From Williamsia sp. CHRR-6 (GTDB taxonomy: Bacteria > Actinomycetota > Actinomycetes > Mycobacteriales > Mycobacteriaceae): a stretch of DNA of 64,000 nt. This document shows positions 47,543 to 56,869 of the stretch, in pieces; the stretch's first letter is position 1, and each line of letters begins with the position of its first letter. Position numbers and translations under genes: made by a program. The notes under the pieces were generated by a model, which saw only the letters and a program-made list of their open reading frames with translations, made no database searches and was not told the DNA's origin. The stretch is from positions 186,001 through 250,000 of the forward strand of contig NZ_JAHCSG010000002.1 of assembly GCF_018474015.1 (NCBI RefSeq), in the 5' to 3' direction.

Positions 47543-48886
47543 ATGGTCGGCGCGGTCCTGCTTTCAGGTGTGCTGGGGGCGGGACTGTTGGCCGGGTGCG
47601 CGTCGTCGGATTCCGGTGCCGGACGTTCGACGGCAGGGTCGGCCGCCGCGAACTCTTCGGCCCCGGATTCGTCAGTTCCGGGTTCACCCTCGGGGGCCGC
47701 GTTGCCCCCTGCGCCCAGCCCGGCCGAGCGCGGTCAGGTGTTGGCGCGTACAGCGTTCACGCCACAGGCGGGTGGCACGTTGGCGCGCGCGGTCGCCGAC
47801 GGGGCCACCATCACCCGCATCGTCTATCGCTCGACCGCCGGGTACGCCCCCGGTGACCCGTCGGGCAGCTTCGGTACCGCGGTCTCGGGGATCGTGGCCG
47901 TGCCGCCCGGGTCTGCGCCGCCCGGTGGCTGGCCGATCGTCACCTATGGTCACGGGACCACCGGCACTGCACCGGACTGCGGCCCGTCGGTGCACCCCGA
48001 TCTGCTCGGCTACGACGGCCAGGTGGCCTCTCTGCTCGACGCAGGCTACGTGGTCGCCGCCTCGGACTATCAGGGGCTGGGTCGTCCAGATGCTTTGTTG
48101 CCCAGGGGTATCGGGGGCAGCGCGGACGCGACGCAGCCTCATCCCTACATCAACGCGGCCACCGTCGCCTACAACATGATCGACATGGTCCGTGCGGCGC
48201 GGGTGGTGGCTCCGGCCGCCGGAGACCGATGGGCCGCGCTTGGGGTGTCGCAGGGCGGACAGGCCGCCTGGGCCGCCGCCGACCGGGCCGCCGACTACGG
48301 GTCGGGCCTGCGGTTCGTCGGTGCCGCTGCGCTGGCGCCGGCCGCTGACATCTCGCCGATCGCCGCCGGCTACGACGCGAGACCGTATGTGGCGCCGGGC
48401 TACACGTTGTTCCAGTTGGCGTTCATCCCGGTGCTGGTCGACGGATTGCGCGCGGTGTATCCCGACCTGCGGGTGGGCGACTACGTCCGCGGTGGCCTGG
48501 CGGCGAACGCCGCGAAGCTGACCACGTGCGGCCCCAACAGCTTCGCGGACAAGGCGGCTGCGCTGAGCGCGTTTCGTCCCGGCGATGCGGCCATCACCTC
48601 TCCAGCGGCGTTGCGGACCCTGCACGACATGTTGGCCGCGCAGGCGTTGCCGACGCGACGGGCGGGTGGGCCGCTGTTCGTGGCCTACGGCGACGCCGAC
48701 GAGATCATCACCTCGGCCTGGACCACCGCAGCGGTTCGACGGGCCTGCGCCCAGGGCGACGTGATCGACTCGGCGTTGGTGCGTGGTCGGGGACATTCGA
48801 ACCTCGGTCAGGGTCCGGCCGCCGTCGGCTGGATCGGGGACAGGTTTGCGGGGAGACCGGCGCGATCGACGTGTGCGGTCGCCTAA
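47543..48886 (+). CDS. Secreted lipoprotein lipase (LIP family)
   Basis: A 447-residue lipoprotein (lipobox GLLAGC, Cys19) of the secretory lipase family. Nucleophile GVSQGGQAAW near residue 234, oxyanion TYGHGTT, and the catalytic Asp/His regions YGDADEII and GRGHSNLG. Family members hydrolyse triacylglycerols. It sits between antitoxin and toxin genes and may be an insertion. ATG 47543 used. A pair of Cys (CGPS, CGPN) may form a disulfide. Confidence 0.87.
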   Translation: MVGAVLLSGVLGAGLLAGCASSDSGAGRSTAGSAAANSSAPDSSVPGSPSGAALPPAPSPAERGQVLARTAFTPQAGGTLARAVADGATITRIVYRSTAGYAPGDPSGSFGTAVSGIVAVPPGSAPPGGWPIVTYGHGTTGTAPDCGPSVHPDLLGYDGQVASLLDAGYVVAASDYQGLGRPDALLPRGIGGSADATQPHPYINAATVAYNMIDMVRAARVVAPAAGDRWAALGVSQGGQAAWAAADRAADYGSGLRFVGAAALAPAADISPIAAGYDARPYVAPGYTLFQLAFIPVLVDGLRAVYPDLRVGDYVRGGLAANAAKLTTCGPNSFADKAAALSAFRPGDAAITSPAALRTLHDMLAAQALPTRRAGGPLFVAYGDADEIITSAWTTAAVRRACAQGDVIDSALVRGRGHSNLGQGPAAVGWIGDRFAGRPARSTCAVA

Positions 48887-48896
48887 TCTCGTCGAC

Positions 48897-49337
48897 ATGG
48901 CTTCGGTGAAAGACAGCGTCACGTTGACGCAGACCCCAGACGAGGCGTGGAACCACGTGTCGGACCTGACCCGCTTCGACGAGTGGTTGACCATCCACGA
49001 TGGTTGGCGCAGTGCGGTTCCTGCTCCAGGCGAACTCGAGAAGGGGCTCGAGGTGGTCTCGGTGGTGTCGGTGAAAGGCACCCGGGTTCGGGTGCAGTGG
49101 GTCATCGACGTCTTCGACCCTCCCCGGACGGTGACCCTGATCGGCAACGGCAAGGGTGGCGTGAAGATAAAGCTGGCTCTCAAGGTGCGTCCGGAGGGCT
49201 CGGGTTCGCAGGTCGAGTTCGATGTCGACATGGGTGGATTGCCGCTGATGGGTCCCGCGGGGCGGGTGGCGGCGAAGATGCTGCGCTCGGACCTCGACGA
49301 CTCCCTGCGGCGCTTCCGCGAATTGTTCGACGCCTAG
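48897..49337 (+). CDS. SRPBCC-family protein, Rv0910-type toxin
   Basis: A 146-residue SRPBCC (polyketide cyclase-like) protein: MASVKDSVTLTQTPDEAWNHVSDLTRFDEWLTIHDGW, and the family end with a long C-terminal helix LRSDLDDSLRRFRELFDA. Strongly like Rv0910, reported as the toxin partner of Rv0909. Its antitoxin is 1.4 kb upstream on the same strand. Toxicity here is inferred. ATG 48897 begins the domain; the frame further upstream is in the lipase gene. Confidence 0.82.
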   Translation: MASVKDSVTLTQTPDEAWNHVSDLTRFDEWLTIHDGWRSAVPAPGELEKGLEVVSVVSVKGTRVRVQWVIDVFDPPRTVTLIGNGKGGVKIKLALKVRPEGSGSQVEFDVDMGGLPLMGPAGRVAAKMLRSDLDDSLRRFRELFDA

Positions 49338-49385
49338 ACGACTCCGCTACGATCCGGACAAACAAGACAGACGGGTACTGATTTC

Positions 49386-51068
49386 ATGGGACGCCATCAC
49401 GCTGCCGGTGAGCCTTCGAGTGGACCTCCGACAGGCTCGTTCGCGGGTGCCTCCTACCGCCAACGGAAACCGCGCCGCGGCGCGATCTTCGCGGCGTTGC
49501 TGGTGGTGGTTGTGCTGGTGGCGGGCGGCGTGGTGTGGAAGACGGTGTTCGACAGCTCGGGCCCCGACTGCTCCACACGTACCTCCATCGCCATCGCGTC
49601 CGACCCCGCCATGACCGAACCGCTCAAGTCGTTGGCCACCGACATCTCCTCGGACACCTGCTACGACTACTCGGTGGTCGCCATCTCTGGCGCCAACATC
49701 GCCGGGCAGTTGACCCGCGGCGATCAAGCCCCCGACCTGTGGGTGGCCGACTCGACTGATCGCGCCGATTCGGTGACCAAGCGGGCCGGGCTGCCCACCG
49801 ACATCGTCGTCAAATCCATCGCGTCGAGCCCCGTGGTCGTGGCCGGCACCGATCTGCCCAAGGTCGAGAGCTGGTTGCAGGTGATGAAGCTGCCCGGTCT
49901 GCGAATCGGCAGTCCGGTGGAGTCCAGCGTGGGCAGTACCCCGATCGTCGGATCGCTGTCGGCGGTGGAGAAGGGCACGCTGACCCGCAAGGACCTGTTG
50001 GACGCGATGACCATCTTGGCGGTGCAGCAGGGCAACCTGCGTGGCGCCGACGACAGCGAGGACGCTCGCGTGCTGGCCGCCGATCAGGGCACCACCCCGA
50101 TCGTCACCACCGAGCAGGTGCTGCGCAGCTACGTGGCGGCGCATCCCTCCTCGAAACTCAAGGCCGAGGTGCCGCCGGAAGGCACCACCTATCTGGACTA
50201 TCCGATGGTGGTCACCGCGAGCGCGGCCAAGCGTGATGCCGCCCGCACCGCCGCCGAGGTCTTCGCCAAGCGGGCGGCCGCCGCGAGCGGAATCGAGCGG
50301 CTCAACGCGGCCGGTTTCCGCGGACCCACCTCGGCGCCGCTGCCCTCGGGCGGAGTGGGACAGCCGCCTCGGCTCGCGCTCAAGGACGCCGACCTCGAGA
50401 CCAAGACCCTGCGCCAGTGGACCGTGCTCGGCGAGCCGATCCGCACCCTGGTGGTCATGGACGTGTCGGGGTCGATGAACGAGAAAGTGGGTGGCAAGAC
50501 CCGAGCCGAACTGCTGGTTCAGGCCGCGCTGACCGGAAACAAGTTGTTCCCCAACAACACTGCGTTGGGGATGTGGTTCTTCTCCATCGACAAGGGGGGC
50601 CCCGGGCAGCCGTGGGTGGAGGTGGCCCCGATCGCGCGGGAGGACTCGGTACGTCCCGACGGCCGCACCCAACGCGAGTTCCTCAACAGCCAAGCGAACG
50701 GATTCGAACGCTACATCGGTGGCGGCACCGGGCTGTACAACACCACGCTGGCCGCGTTCAAGAAGGTGCAGGACACCTACGATCCGAACTACTCCAACAG
50801 CGTCATCATCCTCACCGACGGCCGCGACGAGGACCCCGCCAGCATCGGGTTGAACAAGCTGCTGGCCGAGTTGAAGTCGTTGCAGGACCCCGCGCGGCCC
50901 ATCGACATCATCACCATCGGCATCTCGGCCGATGTCGACGCCGATGCTCTGCAGAAGATCGCCGACGCCGGACGGGCGGGAGCCAGCTTCATCACCAAGG
51001 ACCCGTCAGAGATCCCGTCGGTCTTCGTCGACGCCATCCAGATCCGCGTGGCCGCCGCCGGGCGTTGA
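49386..51068 (+). CDS. Membrane-anchored substrate-binding-like and vWA-domain protein
   Basis: A 560-residue protein with a basic N-terminus, a membrane segment (IFAALLVVVVLVAGGVVW, about 34-51), a periplasmic-binding-protein-like domain (residues 60-330, with two Cys) and a C-terminal von Willebrand A domain with an intact MIDAS: DVSGSMNEK, the GGTGLY loop and LTDGRDE. Comparable proteins in mycobacteria are of unknown role; probably metal-ion-dependent adhesion or assembly. A hairpin follows the gene. Confidence 0.83.
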   Translation: MGRHHAAGEPSSGPPTGSFAGASYRQRKPRRGAIFAALLVVVVLVAGGVVWKTVFDSSGPDCSTRTSIAIASDPAMTEPLKSLATDISSDTCYDYSVVAISGANIAGQLTRGDQAPDLWVADSTDRADSVTKRAGLPTDIVVKSIASSPVVVAGTDLPKVESWLQVMKLPGLRIGSPVESSVGSTPIVGSLSAVEKGTLTRKDLLDAMTILAVQQGNLRGADDSEDARVLAADQGTTPIVTTEQVLRSYVAAHPSSKLKAEVPPEGTTYLDYPMVVTASAAKRDAARTAAEVFAKRAAAASGIERLNAAGFRGPTSAPLPSGGVGQPPRLALKDADLETKTLRQWTVLGEPIRTLVVMDVSGSMNEKVGGKTRAELLVQAALTGNKLFPNNTALGMWFFSIDKGGPGQPWVEVAPIAREDSVRPDGRTQREFLNSQANGFERYIGGGTGLYNTTLAAFKKVQDTYDPNYSNSVIILTDGRDEDPASIGLNKLLAELKSLQDPARPIDIITIGISADVDADALQKIADAGRAGASFITKDPSEIPSVFVDAIQIRVAAAGR

Positions 51069-51110
51069 CCGAGGTAACGATCGCGCCCTGAGCAGCGATG
51101 ACATGAACGA

Positions 51111-51138
51111 TCCCAGCGGCTCTGGCGTGTCGCTGGGA
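51111..51138 (+). terminator. Hairpin after the vWA gene
   Basis: TCCCAGCG / CGCTGGGA form an 8-bp perfect stem with a 12-base loop, 42 bp after the stop codon. Confidence 0.55.
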
Positions 51139-51283
51139 GGATTTCCATATCGTGTTCCCGACCAATCCGGCTTACTTTGGTCTCCGAACTACCTTGTATC
51201 GACCGGCCGTGTTCAGGTGTTTTGCTGCGTCGACACAGTTGCCGATCGCGTCACAGATCGGCCGACAGTGAGGAGAGGTGTCC

Positions 51284-53062
51284 ATGGCGCCGGACGCCCA
51301 CAAACCGCGTCTCGACCCGAGCGTCGTCGCTGCGCAATTGCGTGCCGAGTTCACCGCATCCGGCACCAGTGCCGAGGTCCGGGAGCTGCCGGATCGCACC
51401 GCCGCCGCCGTGTTCGCGATCGCGCAATCGGTTCGAATCGACCCCGTCGACTTCGTCGCCACCGCGTTCGCGGCCTGGATGGTCGGCGGGACCGATGCGC
51501 CGGTGGTCAGGGTCCGCGTGCAGACGTGCAGTGGTGTGAAGACCGATGTGGAACTGTCCACCGAGACCTGTGTGACGGTGGCTGATGCGCTGGCTGCGGT
51601 CTCGGCGCAGATGCGGTTGCTCAGCGGCAACGCCACCGCCGACCCCAGTGTCGTGCCCACCGTGGTCGTTGTCGTGGTCGACGGCATCGTCTGCGGCGTG
51701 GACGTCGACCGAGTGGGCGGCGCAGACCAGTTCACCGCGTACCTGGCGCGTTTTCTCGACGCCGACCCGGACGCTGCGCTGCACACGATCGCGTCCGCAC
51801 ACGCCGCCGAGCACACCGCCATGGTCGATGCGATCAACGCGACCGATGAGCTGATGGTGCCCGCGACCCTCGAGGACCTGATCTCGGTGGGCCTGACCCG
51901 AGACGACGACCGTTTGGCCGTGGCCGATCGGCGTCCCGGTCCTGCTCGAGGTCATCTCTACCCGCGTGAGCTCACCCACGGCGAGCTGGACTGCCACGTC
52001 AACCAGCTGACCCGGCGGCTGCTGTGCTCAGGTATCGGCCCCGAGACGCTTGTCGGTGTGTTGGTCGCCGACCCCGTGGCCGGCACGGTCGCGGTGCTGG
52101 CGGTGTTGCGGGCTGGAGGCGTGGTGGTCCCCATCGCTGCCGGCTCGGCGCCGGAGGTGATCGTCGCGGCCGTACGGGCGGCCGGGGTGACCGTGCTGGT
52201 CTCGGATTGCCTTCCCGCGGGTTCGGCACTGGACCCCGACGGTGGCCAGGCCACAGCGCCGTCCGGGGTCCCGAGCAACCCGATCGACGCCGTCATCGAC
52301 CGATTGCTCGATGTTCGCGCCGATGTGCTTCCACCGTGGGTGGACGTGGTCTCCATCGATCCCGTGGAGCTCAGCGAGTTCCCCGACGACCCGGTGGTGG
52401 CGGGGGAACTGTCGGCGCCGCTGCGGCTGCAGAATCTGGCGTTCGTGTTCGACGGCGCCTACGGGACCGCCGGTCTCAGTCACGCGGCCTTGGCGCATCG
52501 GATCCAGACCCTCGGTGCCCCTCTGGTTGCCGGCGCCGACACCGTGATCGGGGTCGATGCTGGTGCGGCCTGTTGGACCTGGCAGATCATCGCGCCGTTG
52601 GCGGCCGGGGCCGGGGTGATCTTCACCGAACCGACGGCCGAGTGCGTGGCCGATCCTGCCGGCGCCACTCATGGAGTGGCCGAGATGTCTGGTGGCGCGG
52701 TGCACGTGGCCGCCAGTGGGCGTGTCCGGCCCACGTGGAACACGGCGGTCTACATCTTGGACTCCTCGCTCCGGTCGGTGCCCGGCGGCGTGGCCGGTGA
52801 CCTGTACGTGGCCAGCCCGCACCTGGCGCGCGGCTACACCGATCGACGCGCCCACACCGCAGAACGCTTCGTGGCCGATCCGTTCCGTCCTGGCGGCCGT
52901 ATGTACCGGACCGGAGCCCAAGCCCGCTGGAACCTCGATGGCACGATGGAAACCGTTGGTGGCGAGGCGAGTTCGGTTGCCTCGGTGGTGGCGGGCGCTA
53001 TTCCCGCCATCGATCCGCGGGCCGTCAGCGCGCGGCGCGCAGCGCAGACCAGGCGCCGCTAG
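51284..53062 (+). CDS. Degenerate NRPS-like adenylation protein
   Basis: A 592-residue protein. Residues 1-190 look like the C-terminal part of a condensation domain; the rest is an adenylation domain with recognisable A1/A2 (HGELDCHVNQLTRRL, VLAVLRAGGVVVPI) and A6 (GGVAGDLYVASPHLARGYTDR). The key A3 P-loop-like core (usually SGSTGxPKG) is GAYGTAGLS, A7 YRTGD is YRTGA, and the A10 lysine region is missing. No carrier domain follows. It is therefore unlikely to activate amino acids. GAGGAGAGG lies before ATG 51284. Reading frame is intact, so some other role may be kept. Confidence 0.78.
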   Translation: MAPDAHKPRLDPSVVAAQLRAEFTASGTSAEVRELPDRTAAAVFAIAQSVRIDPVDFVATAFAAWMVGGTDAPVVRVRVQTCSGVKTDVELSTETCVTVADALAAVSAQMRLLSGNATADPSVVPTVVVVVVDGIVCGVDVDRVGGADQFTAYLARFLDADPDAALHTIASAHAAEHTAMVDAINATDELMVPATLEDLISVGLTRDDDRLAVADRRPGPARGHLYPRELTHGELDCHVNQLTRRLLCSGIGPETLVGVLVADPVAGTVAVLAVLRAGGVVVPIAAGSAPEVIVAAVRAAGVTVLVSDCLPAGSALDPDGGQATAPSGVPSNPIDAVIDRLLDVRADVLPPWVDVVSIDPVELSEFPDDPVVAGELSAPLRLQNLAFVFDGAYGTAGLSHAALAHRIQTLGAPLVAGADTVIGVDAGAACWTWQIIAPLAAGAGVIFTEPTAECVADPAGATHGVAEMSGGAVHVAASGRVRPTWNTAVYILDSSLRSVPGGVAGDLYVASPHLARGYTDRRAHTAERFVADPFRPGGRMYRTGAQARWNLDGTMETVGGEASSVASVVAGAIPAIDPRAVSARRAAQTRRR

Positions 53063-53450
53063 ACCACAGCGCCCACGCGATCAGCACCGGCTGAAAGAAC
53101 AACCGGATGAACCGGGCCCGGTCGCTGGTGAGCCCGAACGCGTCGCGGTGGTGTACCCACTGGGCGATGTTGCCCGGGAAGATGGCGACGAAGAAGGCGG
53201 CCAGCAGCAGGCCCACGATCGCGCGCCGGTTCTTCAGGAAGATCAGCGAGGTACCCAGTGCGATCTCCACCCCACCCGAGGCCAGCACGGTTACGTCGGT
53301 GGGCAGCGGGACGAAGTCGGGTACCTGCGCGGAGAACTCCTCGCGCGCGAAGGTGAGGTGGCTGATGCCGGCGAAGGTCATGAACGAACCGAGGGCGACA
53401 CGTGCGATGGTGCGGGGTGTGGTCTCGGGGCTCGAATCGACAAGGGTCAT
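53025..53450 (-). CDS. DoxX-family membrane protein
   Basis: A 141-residue protein with four membrane segments (ARVALGSFMTFAGISHL; VLASGGVEIALGTSLIF; AIVGLLLAAFFVAIFPGN; FQPVLIAWALWSS). DoxX-like proteins accompany redox and cell-wall functions. It converges on the NRPS-like gene and overlaps its 3' end by 38 bp. Confidence 0.85.
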   Translation of the reverse strand: MTLVDSSPETTPRTIARVALGSFMTFAGISHLTFAREEFSAQVPDFVPLPTDVTVLASGGVEIALGTSLIFLKNRRAIVGLLLAAFFVAIFPGNIAQWVHHRDAFGLTSDRARFIRLFFQPVLIAWALWSSGAWSALRAAR

Positions 53451-53502
53451 GGTGGGCTCAAGTCTGCAACGGCGGCAATAATTCCGACATGGCTCACCAC
53501 CA

Positions 53503-53540
53503 CACCGGCGGCGAGCAGGAATCCCTGCCCGCCGCCGGTG
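53503..53540 (-). terminator. Terminator of glutamine synthetase III gene
   Basis: A long hairpin: CACCGGCGGC / GCCGCCGGTG (10 bp), a 2x2 internal loop, then GCAGG / CCTGC (5 bp) with a 4-base loop. It lies 24 bp after the stop of the minus-strand gene starting at 55736. Confidence 0.75.
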
Positions 53541-53564
53541 ATCGAGTCGACCGAGTCGATTGCT

Positions 53565-55736
53565 CTACAGGATGGTCAGCATCTCGTTGTAGGTGGGCAG
53601 CGGCCACAGGTCGTCGGCGACCTGTCCCTCCAGGGTGTCGGCGGCCGCGCGCACCGCAGCCATGGCTGGTATCAGGGTCTCCAGACCGTACGTGGCCTCC
53701 TCCAACTCGCCCTCGCCGTGGAATCCGCTGATCCCGGCGTTCAGGGTCGCCAGCGCGGAGGTGAGCGCGCCGATGGTCTCGGTCAGCTCGCCCAGCAGCG
53801 GCGTGGGCGAGTCGATGCCGGCCGCTGTGAGATTGGCGGCGATGCCGGCCAGTTCACCCTGGTAGCGCAGGGCCGCGGGCAGGATCATCGTGGTCGCGAT
53901 CTCGGCGGTCTCCTTGGCCTCCACCAGCAGGCACAGCGCGTACTGCTCGAGGATGACGTCCTTGCGGGCCTCGAGTTCACGCGCTGAGAGCACGCCGTAG
54001 CGCTCGAAGAGTTCTTCGTTCTCCTTCTCGGCCATGAACGGGATGGCGTCGACGGTGGTCCGCAGGTTCAGCAGCCCGCGCGCGGCGGCCTCGTCCTGCC
54101 AGGCCTGCGCATAGCCGTCGCCGTTGAAGATGACCGCACCGTGGTCGAGGATGACCTGCTGCAACACCTTCTGCACGGCCGCGTTGAACTCGGTGCCGTC
54201 GGCGGTGGCCTTCTCCAACTCGGTGGCCAGGTAGTCGATCGAGTCGGCCAGGATGGTGTTGATGGCCACCATCGGGTCCGAGATCGACTGGTTGGAACCG
54301 GGTGCTCGGAACTCGAAGCGGTTGCCGGTGAACGCAAACGGGCTGGTGCGGTTGCGGTCGCCCGGATCGGCTTTCATCGGGGGCAGTGAGTCGACACCGA
54401 GTTCGAGAACTCCGGCCTGCTTGGATCCGGTGGCGCCGCCCTTGGCGATCTGATCGAAGACATCCATCAACTGCTCGCCGAGGAAGATCGAGATGATCGC
54501 CGGCGGTGCCTCGTTGGCCCCGAGGCGGTGATCGTTGCTGGCCGAGGCGACCGACGCGCGCAGCAGGCCCCCATACTTGTGGACGCCGCGGATGATCGCC
54601 GCGCAGAACACCAGGAACTGCACGTTCTCGTGTGGGGTGTCGCCGGGGTTGAGCAGGTTGCCCTGGTTGCCGTTGCCGAGGGAGAAGTTGACGTGCTTGC
54701 CCGAGCCGTTGACGCCGGCGAACGGCTTCTCGTGCAGCAGACAGGTCATGCCGTGGCGTTCGGCCACCTTCTTCATCAGCGTCATCATCAGCTGTTGGTG
54801 ATCGTGGGCCAGCACCGAGCGCTCGAAAACCGGGGCCAGCTCGAACTGGCCGGGGGCAACCTCGTTGTGTCGGGTCTTGGACGGGATGCCGTACTTGAAC
54901 AACTCCCGGTCCAGATCGATCATGTACGCCAGCACCCGATCGGGGATGGCGCCGAAGTAGTGGTCGTCGAACTCCTGACCCTTGGACGGCTTGGCGCCGA
55001 ACAGGGTGCGCGCGCTGGTCATGATGTCGGGGCGCGCGTAAAAGAAGTGCTCGTCGATGAGGAAGTACTCCTGCTCGGCACCGGCGTAGGACACCACGGT
55101 GTCGACGTCGTTGTGGCCGAACAGCTTCAGCAGCCGCATGGCCTGCTTGCTCATCGCCTGCTGGCTGCGCAGCAACGGGGTCTTCTTGTCCAGGGCTTCA
55201 CCGGTCCACGAGATGAAGACGGTGGGAATGCACAGGGTGTTGCCGTTGGGGTTCTCCAGGATGTACGCGGGGCTGGTCACGTCCCAGCCGGTGTAGCCGC
55301 GCGCCTCGAATGTGCCGCGCAGGCCGCCGTTGGGGAAGCTCGAGGCGTCGGGCTCGCCCTGCAGCAGTGTCTTGCCCGCGAACTCGGCCAGCGACGCGCC
55401 GGAGGAGTCGGGCTCCAGGAACGAGTCGTGCTTCTCGGCGGTGAAACCGGTGAGCGGATAGAAGACGTGCGCGTAGTGTGAGGCGCCCTTCTCGATGGCC
55501 CAGTCCTTCATGGCGTTGGCCACGGCGTCGGCGACGGCGGGATCGAGCGGCGCGCCCTCGTCGATGGTGGCGGCAACCTTCTTGTAGACGTTCTTGGGCA
55601 GCCGGGCCTTCATGACCGACTTGCTGAAGACATTGATGCCGAACAGGTCGGCCAGCGGGACGTCGGTCGCGGTCGCCGCGACCTTGAACTTGGTCACCGC
55701 GTCGATGGCCTGACGGCGGGAAAGGCTGCCACTCAT
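53565..55736 (-). CDS. glnN: Glutamine synthetase type III
   Basis: A 723-residue type III glutamine synthetase (GSI is about 470, GSII about 350). Characteristic parts: the long N-terminal part with [17 protein letters not shown], the metal-binding core [39 protein letters not shown], and [14 protein letters not shown], ending [20 protein letters not shown]. It condenses ammonia with glutamate using ATP. Start has AGGAG. The usual GSI gene is presumably elsewhere; no ammonium transporter is adjacent. Confidence 0.95.
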   Translation of the reverse strand: MSGSLSRRQAIDAVTKFKVAATATDVPLADLFGINVFSKSVMKARLPKNVYKKVAATIDEGAPLDPAVADAVANAMKDWAIEKGASHYAHVFYPLTGFTAEKHDSFLEPDSSGASLAEFAGKTLLQGEPDASSFPNGGLRGTFEARGYTGWDVTSPAYILENPNGNTLCIPTVFISWTGEALDKKTPLLRSQQAMSKQAMRLLKLFGHNDVDTVVSYAGAEQEYFLIDEHFFYARPDIMTSARTLFGAKPSKGQEFDDHYFGAIPDRVLAYMIDLDRELFKYGIPSKTRHNEVAPGQFELAPVFERSVLAHDHQQLMMTLMKKVAERHGMTCLLHEKPFAGVNGSGKHVNFSLGNGNQGNLLNPGDTPHENVQFLVFCAAIIRGVHKYGGLLRASVASASNDHRLGANEAPPAIISIFLGEQLMDVFDQIAKGGATGSKQAGVLELGVDSLPPMKADPGDRNRTSPFAFTGNRFEFRAPGSNQSISDPMVAINTILADSIDYLATELEKATADGTEFNAAVQKVLQQVILDHGAVIFNGDGYAQAWQDEAAARGLLNLRTTVDAIPFMAEKENEELFERYGVLSARELEARKDVILEQYALCLLVEAKETAEIATTMILPAALRYQGELAGIAANLTAAGIDSPTPLLGELTETIGALTSALATLNAGISGFHGEGELEEATYGLETLIPAMAAVRAAADTLEGQVADDLWPLPTYNEMLTIL

Positions 55737-55936
55737 GGGTCACTCCTGGATATCCGATCCCCCCGGTTGGGAAGGATTCTCGTGAGGCAAAGCTCAGGTG
55801 ACGGTATGGGTGTGGTGTCGCCGGGGCGTTTCGGACATGTGACGCCCATGAAACGTGGCCGATCGACGCGTCGGCGGCATACGCAGCGAACCGAAAGTTG
55901 TTCGCAGCGCTAGCGAATCACGCGGGAAACCGAAGT

Positions 55937-56800
55937 CTAGACGCTTGGGGCGAGGTCGGCGATCGCTGCCCGCGCGGCCTCGACGAAGGCCTCGATGGAG
56001 CGTAGGCGGGCACTGTGCGTGCGCCACACCAGATGTACTGGGGCCGTAGGTATTCCATCGATGTCGCGGTAGGCCACCTGCGGGTGGCGCATTCGGTCTC
56101 GGGCCACCTCGGGCGTGGCGCCGATCCCGCGGCCGGCCGCGATCAGCTCGATCCATTCGTCGAAGTTGTTGCACTGCACGATGGTTCTCCTCGGGTCCGG
56201 GTGCTCCCAGGAGTCGGCCCGGGTGGTACCCGAGCGCACGTTGACCACCACCGGTTCGCCGGCGAGATCATCCCAGTGCAGATCGGGTCGGGTGGCCAGC
56301 TCTGAGTCGGCGGCCACGGCCAGCATCCGGCGTTCGGTGGTGGCCAGGGTGGCCGAGAGTTCGGCCATGGGGCGCAACGGTTGTCGGGTGATGGCGATGT
56401 CCACCTCGCCGGTGGCCACCGCGTCGGTGGGGTCGTCGCAGCGGCGGATCTCGGTGCGCAGGCCGCGATCGGTGAGGGTGCGGGCGGCGGGACCGAACCA
56501 TTCCGGCAGCAACCATGCGAACCCGATGCGCAGGGCCGCAGTGGCTTTGAGCTGGGTGGTGACCGTGTCGAGGTCGCCGAGGATGCGTCGGCTGTGCTCG
56601 GCCAGCGCGGCGCCGGACTCGGTGAGGGTCACCGAACGGGAGGTGCGCTGGACCAGGGTGGCGTCGAGGAGGCGTTCGAGCTGTTGGATGGTGCGGGTGA
56701 GCGCAGGTTGCCCGATGTGCAGGTCGGCGGCGGCGCGGGTGTAGTTGCGATGCTCGGCCAGGGCGACGAAGGCCCGTAGATGCCGCAACTCGAGATTCAT
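55937..56800 (-). CDS. LysR-family transcriptional regulator
   Basis: A 287-residue LysR protein: winged helix MNLELRHLRAFVALAEHRNYTRAAADLHIGQPALTRTIQQLERLLDATLVQR, then a periplasmic-binding-like effector domain. Start ATG 56800; the frame is open much further upstream but into the divergent gene. It is divergent from the MFS transporter, which it probably controls through the inverted repeat at 56806-56826. Confidence 0.93.
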   Translation of the reverse strand: MNLELRHLRAFVALAEHRNYTRAAADLHIGQPALTRTIQQLERLLDATLVQRTSRSVTLTESGAALAEHSRRILGDLDTVTTQLKATAALRIGFAWLLPEWFGPAARTLTDRGLRTEIRRCDDPTDAVATGEVDIAITRQPLRPMAELSATLATTERRMLAVAADSELATRPDLHWDDLAGEPVVVNVRSGTTRADSWEHPDPRRTIVQCNNFDEWIELIAAGRGIGATPEVARDRMRHPQVAYRDIDGIPTAPVHLVWRTHSARLRSIEAFVEAARAAIADLAPSV

Positions 56801-56805
56801 GCTTG

Positions 56806-56826
56806 CTGAGCATAGTCGATGTTCAG
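56806..56826. promoter_or_regulatory. LysR operator in the divergent intergenic region
   Basis: CTGAGCAT-agtcg-ATGTTCAG: 7 of 8 arm positions match; contains the T-N11-A type pattern of LysR sites. It lies 6 bp from the LysR ATG and 44 bp from the MFS start. Confidence 0.6.
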
Positions 56827-56869
56827 TCGGCATTTCTGTTCCCCGTCCAGGCTGGTTAGCGTCGATCCG

